A stretch of DNA of 64,000 bases from Anaerotignum sp. (lineage in GTDB: Bacteria; Bacillota; Clostridia; Lachnospirales; Anaerotignaceae): the NCBI GenBank assembly GCA_020024255.1, contig JAHHTX010000001.1, forward strand, positions 3,799 through 67,798. The letters are read 5' to 3'. Below are positions 18,244-27,526 of this stretch, in pieces. The first letter of the stretch is position 1, and the number at the start of each line of letters is the position of its first letter. Under the pieces are notes generated by a model that saw only the letters and a program-made list of their open reading frames with translations, did not search any database and was not told the origin of the DNA. The translations under genes were made by a program, and so were the position numbers.

Positions 18244-19326
18244 ATGAAACGAAATAAGGTATTTTCAAAGGTTATGTCTGCCGCTTTGTCTGGTGCGATG
18301 CTACTGAGTCTGGCAGCCTGTGGCACAGCTACGAATGACGCAGGCGAGGCACAAAGCACAGCGGAAAGTCAGAACAAGAAGGATCCTATTGTGATGGTTT
18401 GGTATCCTAACGAATCCGCAGAGGATTATGCTCCTGCAAGAGAGGAGTTCGGAAAGCTGATTGAACAGGCAACTGGTCGTAAGGTAGAGCAAAAGCTGAC
18501 TACGGACTATGCTATCGCCATTGAATCCATTGCTAATGGAACAGCAAGCATTTGTTTCATGGGAGCACAGGGATATGTGGAGGCTAACCAAAAGTCTGAT
18601 AACGTACAGCCCTTATTCGTCAATTCCGGTGCATCTGGTACGTTGGATGATGCCATCTACTATTCCTTCCTTGCTGTGAATGATGAGGACAAAGAACAGT
18701 ACAAAGATGGCACAGAATACAGCATGGACAACATTGCCCAAAAGAAGATGTCTTTTGTCAGCAACAGCTCTACATCTGGATTTAAAGTTCCAACTTCCAC
18801 TATTATTGATTACTTCTCCGCAATGCCGGAATGGGCAGGACTGAATGTTGATATGCTGCTGGAGGGCGGCAAGGATAAGTTCTTCTCCGAAGTGTTGTTT
18901 GGCGGTTCTCACCAAGGTTCTGCAGTGAACTTGCTGACAGGAAAGGCAGACGTTGCTGCTTTCTGCGATACGGAAATCAATCCATATGCAACCCAGGTTG
19001 AAGGAAAGTTGGGAGAAACCGGCTCAGTTTATCAAATCAAGGATGACGCATCTGCTCCATTTGATAAATTCGCAGGGGAGAAGGTTGCAGTGATTCAATC
19101 TACTCCGGTTATCAATGGCCCCTTTGCCTACAATACAACAACCTTGAGTGCAGATGAAGTAGCAAAGATTCAGGAATTGTTTACATCAGATGAAACAGCA
19201 AATAATGATAAACTCTTTGTTTCAAAAGAAAGTGGCAATGTTGGTATGTTCACCAAAACAGATAAAGAGAGATTTGTTCTGGTAGAAGACGATTGGTACA
19301 ATCCAATCCGAAACATGGCAAATTAA
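18244..19326 (+). CDS. phnD: Phosphonate ABC transporter substrate-binding lipoprotein PhnD
   Basis: 360 residues from the ATG at 18244 (GGAGG 8 bases upstream; an earlier in-frame TTG at 18229 lies before that site). A lipoprotein signal ends in LAAC with the lipid-carrying Cys near residue 27, so the protein is tethered outside the membrane. The mature part has the PhnD-type periplasmic-binding fold: VMVWYPNESAEDY, GTASICFMGAQGYV and SNSSTSGFKVP resemble the ligand-binding blocks. First gene of the phosphonate operon, separated from phnC by a terminator-like hairpin. Confidence 0.92.
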   Translation: MKRNKVFSKVMSAALSGAMLLSLAACGTATNDAGEAQSTAESQNKKDPIVMVWYPNESAEDYAPAREEFGKLIEQATGRKVEQKLTTDYAIAIESIANGTASICFMGAQGYVEANQKSDNVQPLFVNSGASGTLDDAIYYSFLAVNDEDKEQYKDGTEYSMDNIAQKKMSFVSNSSTSGFKVPTSTIIDYFSAMPEWAGLNVDMLLEGGKDKFFSEVLFGGSHQGSAVNLLTGKADVAAFCDTEINPYATQVEGKLGETGSVYQIKDDASAPFDKFAGEKVAVIQSTPVINGPFAYNTTTLSADEVAKIQELFTSDETANNDKLFVSKESGNVGMFTKTDKERFVLVEDDWYNPIRNMAN

Positions 19327-19422
19327 ACCTATTGAAAATATATAAGGGACGAGAATCGTATTAAAACCATTTATGGATTGTAAACTGTTTTGTTGTGACA
19401 CTATACTTCACAATTAGGTTGG

Positions 19423-19458
19423 AACTGTCGCATGAGGAAAATTATGCGACAGTTTTTT
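19423..19458 (+). terminator. Intra-operon terminator between phnD and phnC
   Basis: AACTGTCGCAT (19423-19433) pairs perfectly with ATGCGACAGTT (19444-19454), then TTTT. It would let phnD be made in excess over the rest of the operon, or act as an attenuator. Confidence 0.8.
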
Positions 19459-19491
19459 ATATCCTGATATCCCTTGTAGGAAAGGAATCAT

Positions 19492-20268
19492 ATGGCATTA
19501 TTAGAATTTAAAAACGTCAACAAGATGTACAATGGTGAGACACGTGCACTGAATGATGTGAACTTTTCTGTAAATCGGGGAGAGTTTGTTTCCATCATTG
19601 GTGCATCTGGAGCCGGAAAGTCAACACTACTTCGCAGTGTCAACCGTCTGATTGATGTGGATACCGGAGAGATTCTGTTCGACGGAAAAGAAATTACCAA
19701 GCTGAACAAAAAAGACCTTCGTTCTGTAAGGACACAGGTTGGAATGATTTTTCAGCATTATAATTTGGTCAATCGCCTAAGTGTACTGGAAAATGTACTG
19801 CATGGCAGACTGGGACAAAAATCTGTTTTTTCGGGAGCCATCGGAAAATATACCGAAGACGAAAAGCAGGAAGCATTTGAAATTCTGAAACTGTTGGGTT
19901 TGGCAGAACAAGCATATAAACGTTGTGATGAGCTTTCTGGCGGGCAGAAACAGCGTGTCGGCATTGCACGAGCCATCATGCAGCGCCCTAAATTGATTTT
20001 ATGTGATGAGCCGATTGCATCTCTTGACCCCAGTTCAGCTAAAGTCATCATGGATCATCTGAAAGAAATTAACCAGAAAATGCAAATCACCTGTCTGGTT
20101 AATCTCCATCAGGTAGACGTTGCGAAGAACTATTCTGAACGAATTATCGGTGTAAATGCAGGAAGAATCGTCTATGATGGAAGTCCCGAAAATCTTACAC
20201 GGCAGGAAATCCACCGAATCTACGGTTCTAAAACGGGAGATTTGATTACAGACATGGAGGAGAAGTAA
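19492..20268 (+). CDS. phnC: Phosphonate ABC transporter ATP-binding protein PhnC
   Basis: 258 residues. Walker A GASGAGKST (about 37-45), Q-loop in GMIFQHYNLV, ABC signature LSGGQKQRVGIARA, Walker B LILCDEPIASLDP and switch His in NLHQVDVA. The Q-loop and signature match the PhnC branch. It energises import through the two PhnE permeases that follow at once (2 bases to the first). AGGAAAGGA precedes the ATG. Confidence 0.93.
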   Translation: MALLEFKNVNKMYNGETRALNDVNFSVNRGEFVSIIGASGAGKSTLLRSVNRLIDVDTGEILFDGKEITKLNKKDLRSVRTQVGMIFQHYNLVNRLSVLENVLHGRLGQKSVFSGAIGKYTEDEKQEAFEILKLLGLAEQAYKRCDELSGGQKQRVGIARAIMQRPKLILCDEPIASLDPSSAKVIMDHLKEINQKMQITCLVNLHQVDVAKNYSERIIGVNAGRIVYDGSPENLTRQEIHRIYGSKTGDLITDMEEK

Positions 20269-20270
20269 GC

Positions 20271-21062
20271 ATGGAAAATCAAAAAGACCTTTTTCGGAAG
20301 AAAAGGAAGAACCAAACCATGATACTGTTGGTGATATTGGCACTGTTTTTCATTTCTTCGTTACTGTCAAACTTTAACCCCGTTGATGGAGTGAAGTCCG
20401 TCCCAAAGGCAGTTGTATGGATGGCATCGAACCTGATTCCAGATGCAAAGGCATTTCAGAGACTTCCAAAAATTGCAAAGCAGTTGTCTGACACCATTTT
20501 ACTGAGTGTGGCAGTGACAGTGATTGCAGGAATATTTGCTTTCGGGTTCAGTTTGTATGGCTCTAGGACGACAAGGACAAATCCCACCGTGAGCAAATGC
20601 ATTCGTATGGTTGCCGCTTTTTTTAGGAATGTCCCCGATGTGGTATGGGCCATGCTGTTTCTGTTTTCCTTTGGGCAGAATATGGTCACAGGTTTTTTGG
20701 CTTTGTTCTTTACCACATTCGGTTTATTGACAAGAGCCTTTATTGAGACCATAGACGAGGTCAGTTCAGACTGTATTGAAACGCTGGAAGCAACAGGTGC
20801 AACATTCCTGCAAATCGTATTTCAGGGAATCTTTCCGACCTCTATTGAGGGAATCATCACATGGATTCTCTACATGATTGAAACCAACATCCGTTCTTCG
20901 ACGCTGATTGGCATTTTGACAGCCACAGGAATTGGCTATCAATTCGATTTGTACTATAAACGCTTGGAATTTGGGTCGGTGGGACTGGTTGTTATTCTCA
21001 TTGTTATCGTTGTCGTCCTAATCGAAACGATTTCTAATCAAATAAGGAGGGCGATTCTGTAA
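20271..21062 (+). CDS. phnE: Phosphonate ABC transporter permease PhnE (first copy)
   Basis: 263 residues with about six membrane helices. The coupling loop EALEATGA-like segment (IETLEATGATFLQIVFQGIFPTS) is the EAA motif that contacts PhnC. The start follows GGAGGAGAAG. Two permease genes in a row suggest a heterodimeric channel, as in several PhnCDE1E2 systems. Confidence 0.92.
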   Translation: MENQKDLFRKKRKNQTMILLVILALFFISSLLSNFNPVDGVKSVPKAVVWMASNLIPDAKAFQRLPKIAKQLSDTILLSVAVTVIAGIFAFGFSLYGSRTTRTNPTVSKCIRMVAAFFRNVPDVVWAMLFLFSFGQNMVTGFLALFFTTFGLLTRAFIETIDEVSSDCIETLEATGATFLQIVFQGIFPTSIEGIITWILYMIETNIRSSTLIGILTATGIGYQFDLYYKRLEFGSVGLVVILIVIVVVLIETISNQIRRAIL

Positions 21063-21063
21063 A

Positions 21064-21909
21064 ATGCAAACAAAGACATTACCATGTCCTATCTCTCTTC
21101 AGCAGGACAAAAAGGGACGTATGAAGATTGCAGTCAAGAGCAAAAGTTCCATAGCCATTCGATGGACAATTATCAGCCTTATCATGCTTACAATTCTGGC
21201 ATTTTTCACTTTGGAACGCAAAGAAATTGAAGTTGGAACGGCAATCGTGGACACTTTCCATAACTTTGCAACAGCCTTTTTTCACCCTAAACTCCACTAT
21301 CTTACATTTGGGAAAATGCTTTATCAGTTAGCCGTAACATTTTCACTTGGTGCATTGTCTACGATTATCGGTGCATTGATTGCGTTTTTCTGTTCGCTGC
21401 TGTGTGCCGGCAATATTTCAAATCCCAAGGTGGCGACTGTTGTTAAGGCTTTTGTATCCTTTATTCGAGCAGTGCCGACAATATTATGGGTGCTCATTTT
21501 TGCAGTCTCTGCGGGAGTCGGCAGTATCGCTGCCGTCGTTGGATTGACCTTCCACAGTATCAGCTATCTTGTGAAGGCATACGCAGAGTCCATCGAAGAA
21601 ATCGACAATGGCACCATTGAAGCACTGAAAGCCAGCGGAGCCTCTTACTGGCAAATCGTGTTTCAGGCAATTCTGCCTTCCTCAATGAGTTTAATGTTGT
21701 CATGGACATTTATGCGGTTTGAAATCAATTTTGCCAATGCTGTGGCGATTGGAGCGGCTGCAGGTGCAGGCGGTATTGGATATGATCTGTTCATGTCCGG
21801 TAGTTTTTACTTCGACTTGCAGGAAACGGGATATTTAACTATCGTCATTGTCATTGCGGTTATCCTATTGGAAATGATTTCTACAAAGGTAAAAGAAAGG
21901 ATTAAATGA
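21064..21909 (+). CDS. phnE: Phosphonate ABC transporter permease PhnE (second copy)
   Basis: 281 residues, again about six helices, with the EAA loop IEALKASGASYWQIVFQAILPSS. It is clearly homologous to the preceding permease but diverged. One base separates it from the first copy and GGAGGG lies upstream. A start at the ATG at 21121 (MKIAVKSK) is also possible. Its stop overlaps the phnG start. Confidence 0.92.
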   Translation: MQTKTLPCPISLQQDKKGRMKIAVKSKSSIAIRWTIISLIMLTILAFFTLERKEIEVGTAIVDTFHNFATAFFHPKLHYLTFGKMLYQLAVTFSLGALSTIIGALIAFFCSLLCAGNISNPKVATVVKAFVSFIRAVPTILWVLIFAVSAGVGSIAAVVGLTFHSISYLVKAYAESIEEIDNGTIEALKASGASYWQIVFQAILPSSMSLMLSWTFMRFEINFANAVAIGAAAGAGGIGYDLFMSGSFYFDLQETGYLTIVIVIAVILLEMISTKVKERIK

Positions 21910-22340
21910 TGGAGAAAAGAAGATTGTTTCGCATTATGGTTGGTGCGAAAAAGGAAAAATTACAAGCACTTTCACAACTCGTTCAGGACAGTGGCGATGT
22001 GCTCATCATCAAGGAACCGAGCAAGACACTTACTATGATAAAGATGCGTGAACCTGTCCGAAACAGTTTGTTTTACATCGGTGAAGTCATGGTTACAGAA
22101 ACCATCGTGGAAATGAACAAGGTCAAGGGTATGGCAGTCACGATGGGAGATGATTTTGAGAAAGTATTGGCAATGGCAGTTATCGACTGTGGCTTCAATA
22201 ACCATCTTCCGGTCATGAAAAAAATTGAAGAGGAGCTATTGGCTTTGGAGGCAGAACAGATAGCAAAACATGAGCAGGAAAATGCCATGTACCTCAAGAC
22301 AATGGTAAATTTCAATACAATGTCAGGAGGCGAAGCATAA
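21906..22340 (+). CDS. phnG: C-P lyase subunit PhnG
   Basis: 144 residues. PhnG is part of the PhnGHIJ core that, with PhnI and PhnL, forms ribose-1-phosphonate 5-triphosphate from ATP and phosphonate. Recognised by the conserved segment MREPVRNSLFYIGEVMVTE (the family R-P-x-Q-x-x-F-x-x-GE-like block) and by context. The ATG overlaps the PhnE stop (ATGATGG); its own stop overlaps the phnH start (TAATG), implying tight translational coupling. Confidence 0.9.
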   Translation: MMEKRRLFRIMVGAKKEKLQALSQLVQDSGDVLIIKEPSKTLTMIKMREPVRNSLFYIGEVMVTETIVEMNKVKGMAVTMGDDFEKVLAMAVIDCGFNNHLPVMKKIEEELLALEAEQIAKHEQENAMYLKTMVNFNTMSGGEA

Positions 22341-22912
22341 TGAAAAAAATTCATGATTTTGATATTGTTCATGATGGACAGCATGTATTTCGGTTGATGC
22401 TGAAAGCAATGTCCAATCCGCTGCAAAGGGTAGAACTTGCACCCTATGCGGAGAAACTGTATGGCGATAATAAAGCCTTCCTTACTGTTGCATTCACATT
22501 GTTGGACAATGAAACCACATTTTTTACGTTCGGCAATACTGCCCTGCGGGAGGATATTGTTTCTCTCACACTGTCTTCTGAGGTAGATTGCAGCCATGCA
22601 GACTTTATTTTCGTGGAACAGGAAGATATGCTCAAAACTGCAATCGAAGAAGCCAAGTGTGGCACACTGGCAGATCCACATAAGTCAGCGACCATTGTGG
22701 TCAAGATACCGCAAAAAAAAGATATCCGTTTGACGATGACCGGCCCCGGTATCGACGGCACGATTTCCATTGATACGAATGCTATGGTGGAAAAAGCAGT
22801 CACTTGGAGAGGTGAGATGTACTTTGAATACCCCCAAGGTTTGGATTTCCTGTTCGTAGATGATGGGGGGACGTTGTTCACGATTCCTCGTCTAGTCAAA
22901 AAGGAGGGATGA
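22340..22912 (+). CDS. phnH: C-P lyase subunit PhnH
   Basis: 190 residues. Family features include the N-terminal HVFRLMLKAMSNPLQR (phosphonate lyase PhnH block, usually FR.lm.AMa.PG) and the late block FEYPQGLDFLFVD. PhnH binds PhnJ in the core complex. It starts within the phnG stop and is followed 4 bases later by phnI. Confidence 0.9.
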   Translation: MKKIHDFDIVHDGQHVFRLMLKAMSNPLQRVELAPYAEKLYGDNKAFLTVAFTLLDNETTFFTFGNTALREDIVSLTLSSEVDCSHADFIFVEQEDMLKTAIEEAKCGTLADPHKSATIVVKIPQKKDIRLTMTGPGIDGTISIDTNAMVEKAVTWRGEMYFEYPQGLDFLFVDDGGTLFTIPRLVKKEG

Positions 22913-22916
22913 GAAA

Positions 22917-23984
22917 ATGGCATATGTAGCAGTATCGGGTGGCAGAGAAGCCATTGAAGAAAGCATCAAGCTGCTGGATTATTACCGCAGTGGCACAGAG
23001 CAGGACATTGAACTGGAAGCCATTGAAAAGAAGATGGGACTTCTGATAGACCGTGTGATGAGCGAAGCAGGATTCTACGACAGACACTATGCTGCTTTGG
23101 CATTGAAGCAGAGTGAAGGTGCTGTGGAAGAAGCAGTTTTTCTACTACGGGCGTATCGCTCCACGTTAACACGAAATTATTACACAAATACTGTAGATGC
23201 TGATGGTATGCGTATTATTCGACGGATATCTGCCGCATTTAAGGATATCGAAGGCGGTCAGATTTTGGGTGCGACCTACGATTACACCCACCGTCTGCTG
23301 AATTTTGATTTGGAGCATGAAACTAGCGGTGAACTTCTGGAAAGAGTGCAGACTATGCTGAAGGAAGCAGGCAGAGAAAAAATTGAACCCTGTAAGCGTG
23401 TTTCTCAGGAACTGAAAAAAGAGGGGCTCATAGATGATGTGCCGCTTAATGAAGAAACTCCCTTTGATGTAACCGAAAATATGTTGGAGTTCCCAGCTCC
23501 CCGCAGTGCAAGACTGCAAACACTGAGCCGAGCGGATACAGGTTATATCTCCGGTCTTGCCTACTCCTGCCTGCGTGGTTTTGGTCAGGTACACCCTACG
23601 GTGGGCGAACTTCGGAGCGGTTATGTAGAACTAGATGTGCCATATCTCTTTGACAAAGAGGAAAGCATCTGCATTGGTGAGATCTTGATAACAGAAGTGG
23701 AATCTTTCTCCGAAGCAGACGATGGGGACAAGCTGAAACTTTCTGTCGGTTACGGTGCAGTATTCGGCAGAAATGAAAACAAAGCCATTGCAATGTCTAT
23801 CTTAGACAAGGCACTGGAAAAGGAGGGGAAAGCCCCGACAAATGACCAGGAATTTGTACTGATGCACGGCGACAGCTTGGAGATGAACGGTTTTATCTCC
23901 CACCTGAAGCTGCCTCACTACGTGACGTTCCAGTCGAAACTTGATGCCGTTCGCAAGACAAGAGGGGGAAAAACTGATGAATAA
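22917..23984 (+). CDS. phnI: C-P lyase subunit PhnI (phosphonate ribosyltransferase)
   Basis: 355 residues, the usual length. PhnI replaces adenine of ATP with phosphonate, with PhnG, PhnH and PhnL. The N-terminus MAYVAVSGGREAIEESI and the segment VHPTVGELRSGYVELDVPY are characteristic. AAGGAGG precedes the ATG. The last 8 bases overlap phnJ. Confidence 0.92.
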   Translation: MAYVAVSGGREAIEESIKLLDYYRSGTEQDIELEAIEKKMGLLIDRVMSEAGFYDRHYAALALKQSEGAVEEAVFLLRAYRSTLTRNYYTNTVDADGMRIIRRISAAFKDIEGGQILGATYDYTHRLLNFDLEHETSGELLERVQTMLKEAGREKIEPCKRVSQELKKEGLIDDVPLNEETPFDVTENMLEFPAPRSARLQTLSRADTGYISGLAYSCLRGFGQVHPTVGELRSGYVELDVPYLFDKEESICIGEILITEVESFSEADDGDKLKLSVGYGAVFGRNENKAIAMSILDKALEKEGKAPTNDQEFVLMHGDSLEMNGFISHLKLPHYVTFQSKLDAVRKTRGGKTDE

Positions 23985-24819
23985 GAACTACAACTTCGCA
24001 TTTTTGGACGAAGGCTCAAAGCGTGAGATTCGGAGAACGATTTTAAAGGCTGTGGCAATTCCGGGTTATCAGGTTCCTTTTGGTTCCAGAGAGCTGCCCA
24101 TTGGTCGAGGCTGGGGTACCGGTGGTATCCAAATCACCCTCTCTCTCATTGGGCAGGAAGATGTGTTGAAGGTCATTGATCAGGGCAGTGATGAAAGTGT
24201 TAATGCGGTCAATATCAAGAAATTCGTCCAGAGTTGCACTGATGTGCGTACCACATCGGATACCCATAAAGCAACGCTGATTCAGACAAGACACCGTATT
24301 CCTGAAATCCCACTGACAAACGACCAGATTTTGGTGTTTCAAGTGCCCATACCCGAACCGCTCCGTATCGTAGAGCCACGGGAAGAAGTAACAAAGAAAA
24401 TGCACGCTGAAAGTGACTATGCCCCCATTTGGCTGCAACTTTACGAAAGCATTATCAAGTATAAAAAGGTGACGATTTCTTCAGAATACCCTTGCATGGT
24501 GGAGAATCGATACATTATGAATCCCAGTCCAATTCCCAAATTCGACAACGACAAGCTGAATGATTCGGAATGTCTGTATTTGTTTGGTGCAGGCAGAGAG
24601 AAGAAGATTTATGCTATCCCACCCCATACAAAGGTTGTTTCTTTAGCGTTTGACGACATTCCCTTTGAAAAAGAGGACTTCAAGGGAAAATGCTGCCGTC
24701 TTTGTGGAAGCAGTGACACTTATCTGGATGAAATTATTGACAGTGCAACCGGTGAGAAGTATTACCAGTGCAGTGATACTTCCTATTGTGAGGAGGTAAG
24801 AAAAAATGGTGTTAGATGA
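23977..24819 (+). CDS. phnJ: Radical SAM C-P lyase PhnJ
   Basis: 280 residues from the ATG at 23977 (E. coli PhnJ has 281); the start overlaps the phnI stop as ATGAATAA with AGGGGG upstream. PhnJ cleaves the C-P bond of ribose-1-phosphonate-5-phosphate, releasing the alkane (methane from methylphosphonate) and 5-phosphoribosyl-1,2-cyclic phosphate. The noncanonical cluster motif is intact: counting from an upstream in-frame TTG the cysteines follow C-x2-C-x21-C-x5-C near the C-terminus, exactly the E. coli spacing (C241, C244, C266, C272). Oxygen-sensitive enzyme, consistent with an anaerobe. Confidence 0.95.
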   Translation: MNKNYNFAFLDEGSKREIRRTILKAVAIPGYQVPFGSRELPIGRGWGTGGIQITLSLIGQEDVLKVIDQGSDESVNAVNIKKFVQSCTDVRTTSDTHKATLIQTRHRIPEIPLTNDQILVFQVPIPEPLRIVEPREEVTKKMHAESDYAPIWLQLYESIIKYKKVTISSEYPCMVENRYIMNPSPIPKFDNDKLNDSECLYLFGAGREKKIYAIPPHTKVVSLAFDDIPFEKEDFKGKCCRLCGSSDTYLDEIIDSATGEKYYQCSDTSYCEEVRKNGVR

Positions 24820-25639
24820 AAAGCCTGTTCTGAAGGTGAACAACTTGGTTGTTCGGTACGGTAAGGGTTGCCCCGATTGTCAGCAGAATTTGGAAAAGAA
24901 CCGTTGTAAGATTTGTGGAACTGTTTGGGCGTGTAATGATGTGTCTTTGGAGGTTTATCCCGGTGAAATTTTGGGCATTGTGGGAGAGTCCGGCTCCGGA
25001 AAGTCCACGCTGATGAAAAGCCTGTACTTTGATTTTCCCACCACCAGTGGAAGTGCCTACCTTTCAGAATACCAGAACGGCGAAAGTGATATCTGGCAGG
25101 CAAGTGCAGGACAGCAGCGAATGATTCGCAACACAATCATGGGCATGGTCTACCAGAATCCTGTCATGGGTCTTCGAATGGATTATTCCTCTGCATCTAA
25201 TATAGCCGAAAAAATCATTGCTGCCGGTGCTCGTAATGCCGGACAAATGACTAGCCGTGCAGAAGAACTGCTTAGTGCAGTTGAGATATTGACCTCCCGC
25301 ATGCAGGAAGCCCCAAAGAATTTCTCCGGCGGTATGCAGCAGCGAGTGCAGATTTCCAAAGCACTGGCAAACAATCCATCTATTCTTTTGCTTGATGAGG
25401 TAACGACTGGATTGGATTTGTCTGTGCAGGCAAAAGTTTTGGATTTGATTCGGAAAATCAAGGCTAAATATGGGATTTCCGTTTTATTGGTTTCTCATGA
25501 TTTGGCAGTTATCCGGATGCTGGCAGACAGAACCATCGTGATGCTTGACGGCAAAATCATTGAAAGCGGCTTAACGGATCAAATTTTGGAAGACCCACAG
25601 GAAGCATATACACAACAACTCGTACATTCCCTACTGTAA
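24806..25639 (+). CDS. phnK: C-P lyase ABC-type subunit PhnK, with N-terminal four-cysteine insert
   Basis: 277 residues, longer than E. coli PhnK (about 252). Walker A GESGSGKST, signature FSGGMQQRVQISKAL, Walker B ILLLDEVTTGLDLS and VSHDLAV are intact. PhnK docks on the PhnGHIJ core at PhnJ; it is not a transporter ATPase. Between the first strand and Walker A is an insert with paired cysteines (CPDC...CKIC), likely a small zinc ribbon. The start overlaps phnJ by 14 bases with GAGGAGG upstream. Confidence 0.92.
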   Translation: MVLDEKPVLKVNNLVVRYGKGCPDCQQNLEKNRCKICGTVWACNDVSLEVYPGEILGIVGESGSGKSTLMKSLYFDFPTTSGSAYLSEYQNGESDIWQASAGQQRMIRNTIMGMVYQNPVMGLRMDYSSASNIAEKIIAAGARNAGQMTSRAEELLSAVEILTSRMQEAPKNFSGGMQQRVQISKALANNPSILLLDEVTTGLDLSVQAKVLDLIRKIKAKYGISVLLVSHDLAVIRMLADRTIVMLDGKIIESGLTDQILEDPQEAYTQQLVHSLL

Positions 25640-25652
25640 GGAGGAAGTTTAA

Positions 25653-26828
25653 GTGAAAGCAATCAAAAATGGCAGAATCATTACCCCTGACGGAATTGTT
25701 GATCACAAAAACATTATCATTGATGGGGATACTATCGTAGATATGGTTTCGGAAATTGATGAAGGTGATTTTGAGCGGGTGATCAATGCCCATGGACGGT
25801 ATATCATGCCTGGATTTATTGATATCCACAGCGACAAAATCGAACAGTTTATTCAGCCAAGACCTACTGCGGTGATGGATTTTGAACTTTCTATGAAAGA
25901 GTGTGAACGGGAACTGTTGTTTCAGGGTATCACAACAATGTATCATTCTTTATCTCTGTATAAAGATGAGCTGTTCGGCTCAGCAGCAGTCCGCAAAAGG
26001 GAAAATGTCGAAAAATTGGCAGACCTGATTCACGATATCCATCAGCGGTATCATCTGATTCATCATCGATTCCACTTGCGTATCGAAATCGATAATTTGG
26101 ACGCTTATGGCATTGTCAAGGCAATGATTGAACAAAATCTGGTTCATGAAATTTCGTTTATGGATCACACACCTGGTCAAGGTCAGTACCGCAATTTAGA
26201 AATCTACAGAAAGACAGTAGAGGGATATGGCAGCGAAGAGCTGAAAAAGACTGGATTTGACGGTGTTATGGAACAGCATAGAAACAAGCAGATGCTTTCC
26301 TTTGAACAGCTGCAATCGCTGACGAATTTGGCACACGAACATGGCATAGCTGTTGCTTCCCATGATGATGATACTGCGGAAAAGTTGAATGTCAATCGTC
26401 AGTTGGGTGTGGATATTTCAGAATTTCCCATCACCATCGAAACTGCAAAGCAGGCAAAACAGATGGGTTTCTATACGGTGGCAGGTGCTCCCAACATTCT
26501 TTTAGGTGGCTCACACAGCGGCAATATGAGTGCCGCAGAGGCTATTCTTGCAGACTGTGTAGATGTGCTCTGCTCTGACTATTATCCGCCTGCATTGCTG
26601 CATAGTATCTTTGCAATGAACGAAAAACACGGAATCCCACTGTGGGAAATCGTGAAAAAAGTTACACTCAACCCGGCAAAAGCAGTGAACATCGCACAGG
26701 ATTACGGTTCCATCGAAGTGGGTAAGAAGGCAGATTTGCTGATTGTCGATGTTCTGGATGGCTATCCCGTCATTACACATACAATTGTAGACGGTGTTAT
26801 TGCATCCCGTATTGAATACAGGAGGTAG
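25653..26828 (+). CDS. phnM: Alpha-D-ribose 1-methylphosphonate 5-triphosphate diphosphatase PhnM
   Basis: 391 residues, an amidohydrolase that removes pyrophosphate to give the 5-phosphate substrate of PhnJ. Metal-binding blocks include MPGFIDIHSDK (52-62), MYHSLSLYKDE and VASHDDDTAEK, and the C-terminal NPAKAVNIAQDYGSIEVGKKADLL typical of the superfamily. The annotated start is a GTG with AAGGAGG upstream. Three bases to phnL. Confidence 0.94.
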   Translation: MKAIKNGRIITPDGIVDHKNIIIDGDTIVDMVSEIDEGDFERVINAHGRYIMPGFIDIHSDKIEQFIQPRPTAVMDFELSMKECERELLFQGITTMYHSLSLYKDELFGSAAVRKRENVEKLADLIHDIHQRYHLIHHRFHLRIEIDNLDAYGIVKAMIEQNLVHEISFMDHTPGQGQYRNLEIYRKTVEGYGSEELKKTGFDGVMEQHRNKQMLSFEQLQSLTNLAHEHGIAVASHDDDTAEKLNVNRQLGVDISEFPITIETAKQAKQMGFYTVAGAPNILLGGSHSGNMSAAEAILADCVDVLCSDYYPPALLHSIFAMNEKHGIPLWEIVKKVTLNPAKAVNIAQDYGSIEVGKKADLLIVDVLDGYPVITHTIVDGVIASRIEYRR

Positions 26829-26830
26829 GT

Positions 26831-27526
26831 ATGAGTATGCTAAAAATTGAAGGTCTCACAAAAAATTTTTATCTGCACAATGTTCAGCGTGAAATCAAGT
26901 CTTGTTCCCATATTTCCTTTACTTTGGATCAAGGGGAATTTATTGGCATTATTGGGCTTTCCGGTGCAGGTAAGTCTACGATTATGAAGTGCATCAATCG
27001 TACTTATCTTCCTATGCAGGGAAGTATCCTTTATGACAGCCTTGCGTTTGGTGAAATTGATTTGTGCCAAGCAACCGAACGGCAGATGCTGTATTTGCGA
27101 AAGTACGAGATTGGATATGTGTCCCAGTTCCTGAATGTCATGCCCCGTACCACCGCCAAGGAACACGTTATGAATGCTCTTCTGGATATGGGAAAGAGCG
27201 AAACGGTGGCAGAACAGGAAGCAGCTGAGATGCTTTCCTATTTCAAGCTCTCAGAAGATTTGTGGGACATTTATCCCAACACCTTTTCGGGAGGTGAGCG
27301 TTTGCGGTTGAATCTTGCACATACAATGGTCAAGAAACCTCGGCTAATGCTTCTGGATGAGCCAACGGCATCTCTCGACAACAAAACCAAAATACTGGTA
27401 AAGGAAATGCTCCAAAAGCTGAAAAACAAGGACACTGCAATGCTGGGAATTTTCCATGACTTAGAGTTTATGGACGGTATTTGCGACAAGGTTTTTAATA
27501 TTTCGGAAGGAGAATTTCAATGCTGA
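26831..27526 (+). CDS. phnL: C-P lyase ABC-type subunit PhnL
   Basis: 231 residues. Walker A GLSGAGKST, Q-loop GYVSQFLNVMPRTTA, signature FSGGERLRLNLAHTM, Walker B LMLLDEPTASLD and FHDLEFM. PhnL assists the PhnI-catalysed ribosyl transfer. The order M-L differs from E. coli (L-M). Its final 7 bases overlap the PHP gene. Confidence 0.93.
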   Translation: MSMLKIEGLTKNFYLHNVQREIKSCSHISFTLDQGEFIGIIGLSGAGKSTIMKCINRTYLPMQGSILYDSLAFGEIDLCQATERQMLYLRKYEIGYVSQFLNVMPRTTAKEHVMNALLDMGKSETVAEQEAAEMLSYFKLSEDLWDIYPNTFSGGERLRLNLAHTMVKKPRLMLLDEPTASLDNKTKILVKEMLQKLKNKDTAMLGIFHDLEFMDGICDKVFNISEGEFQC

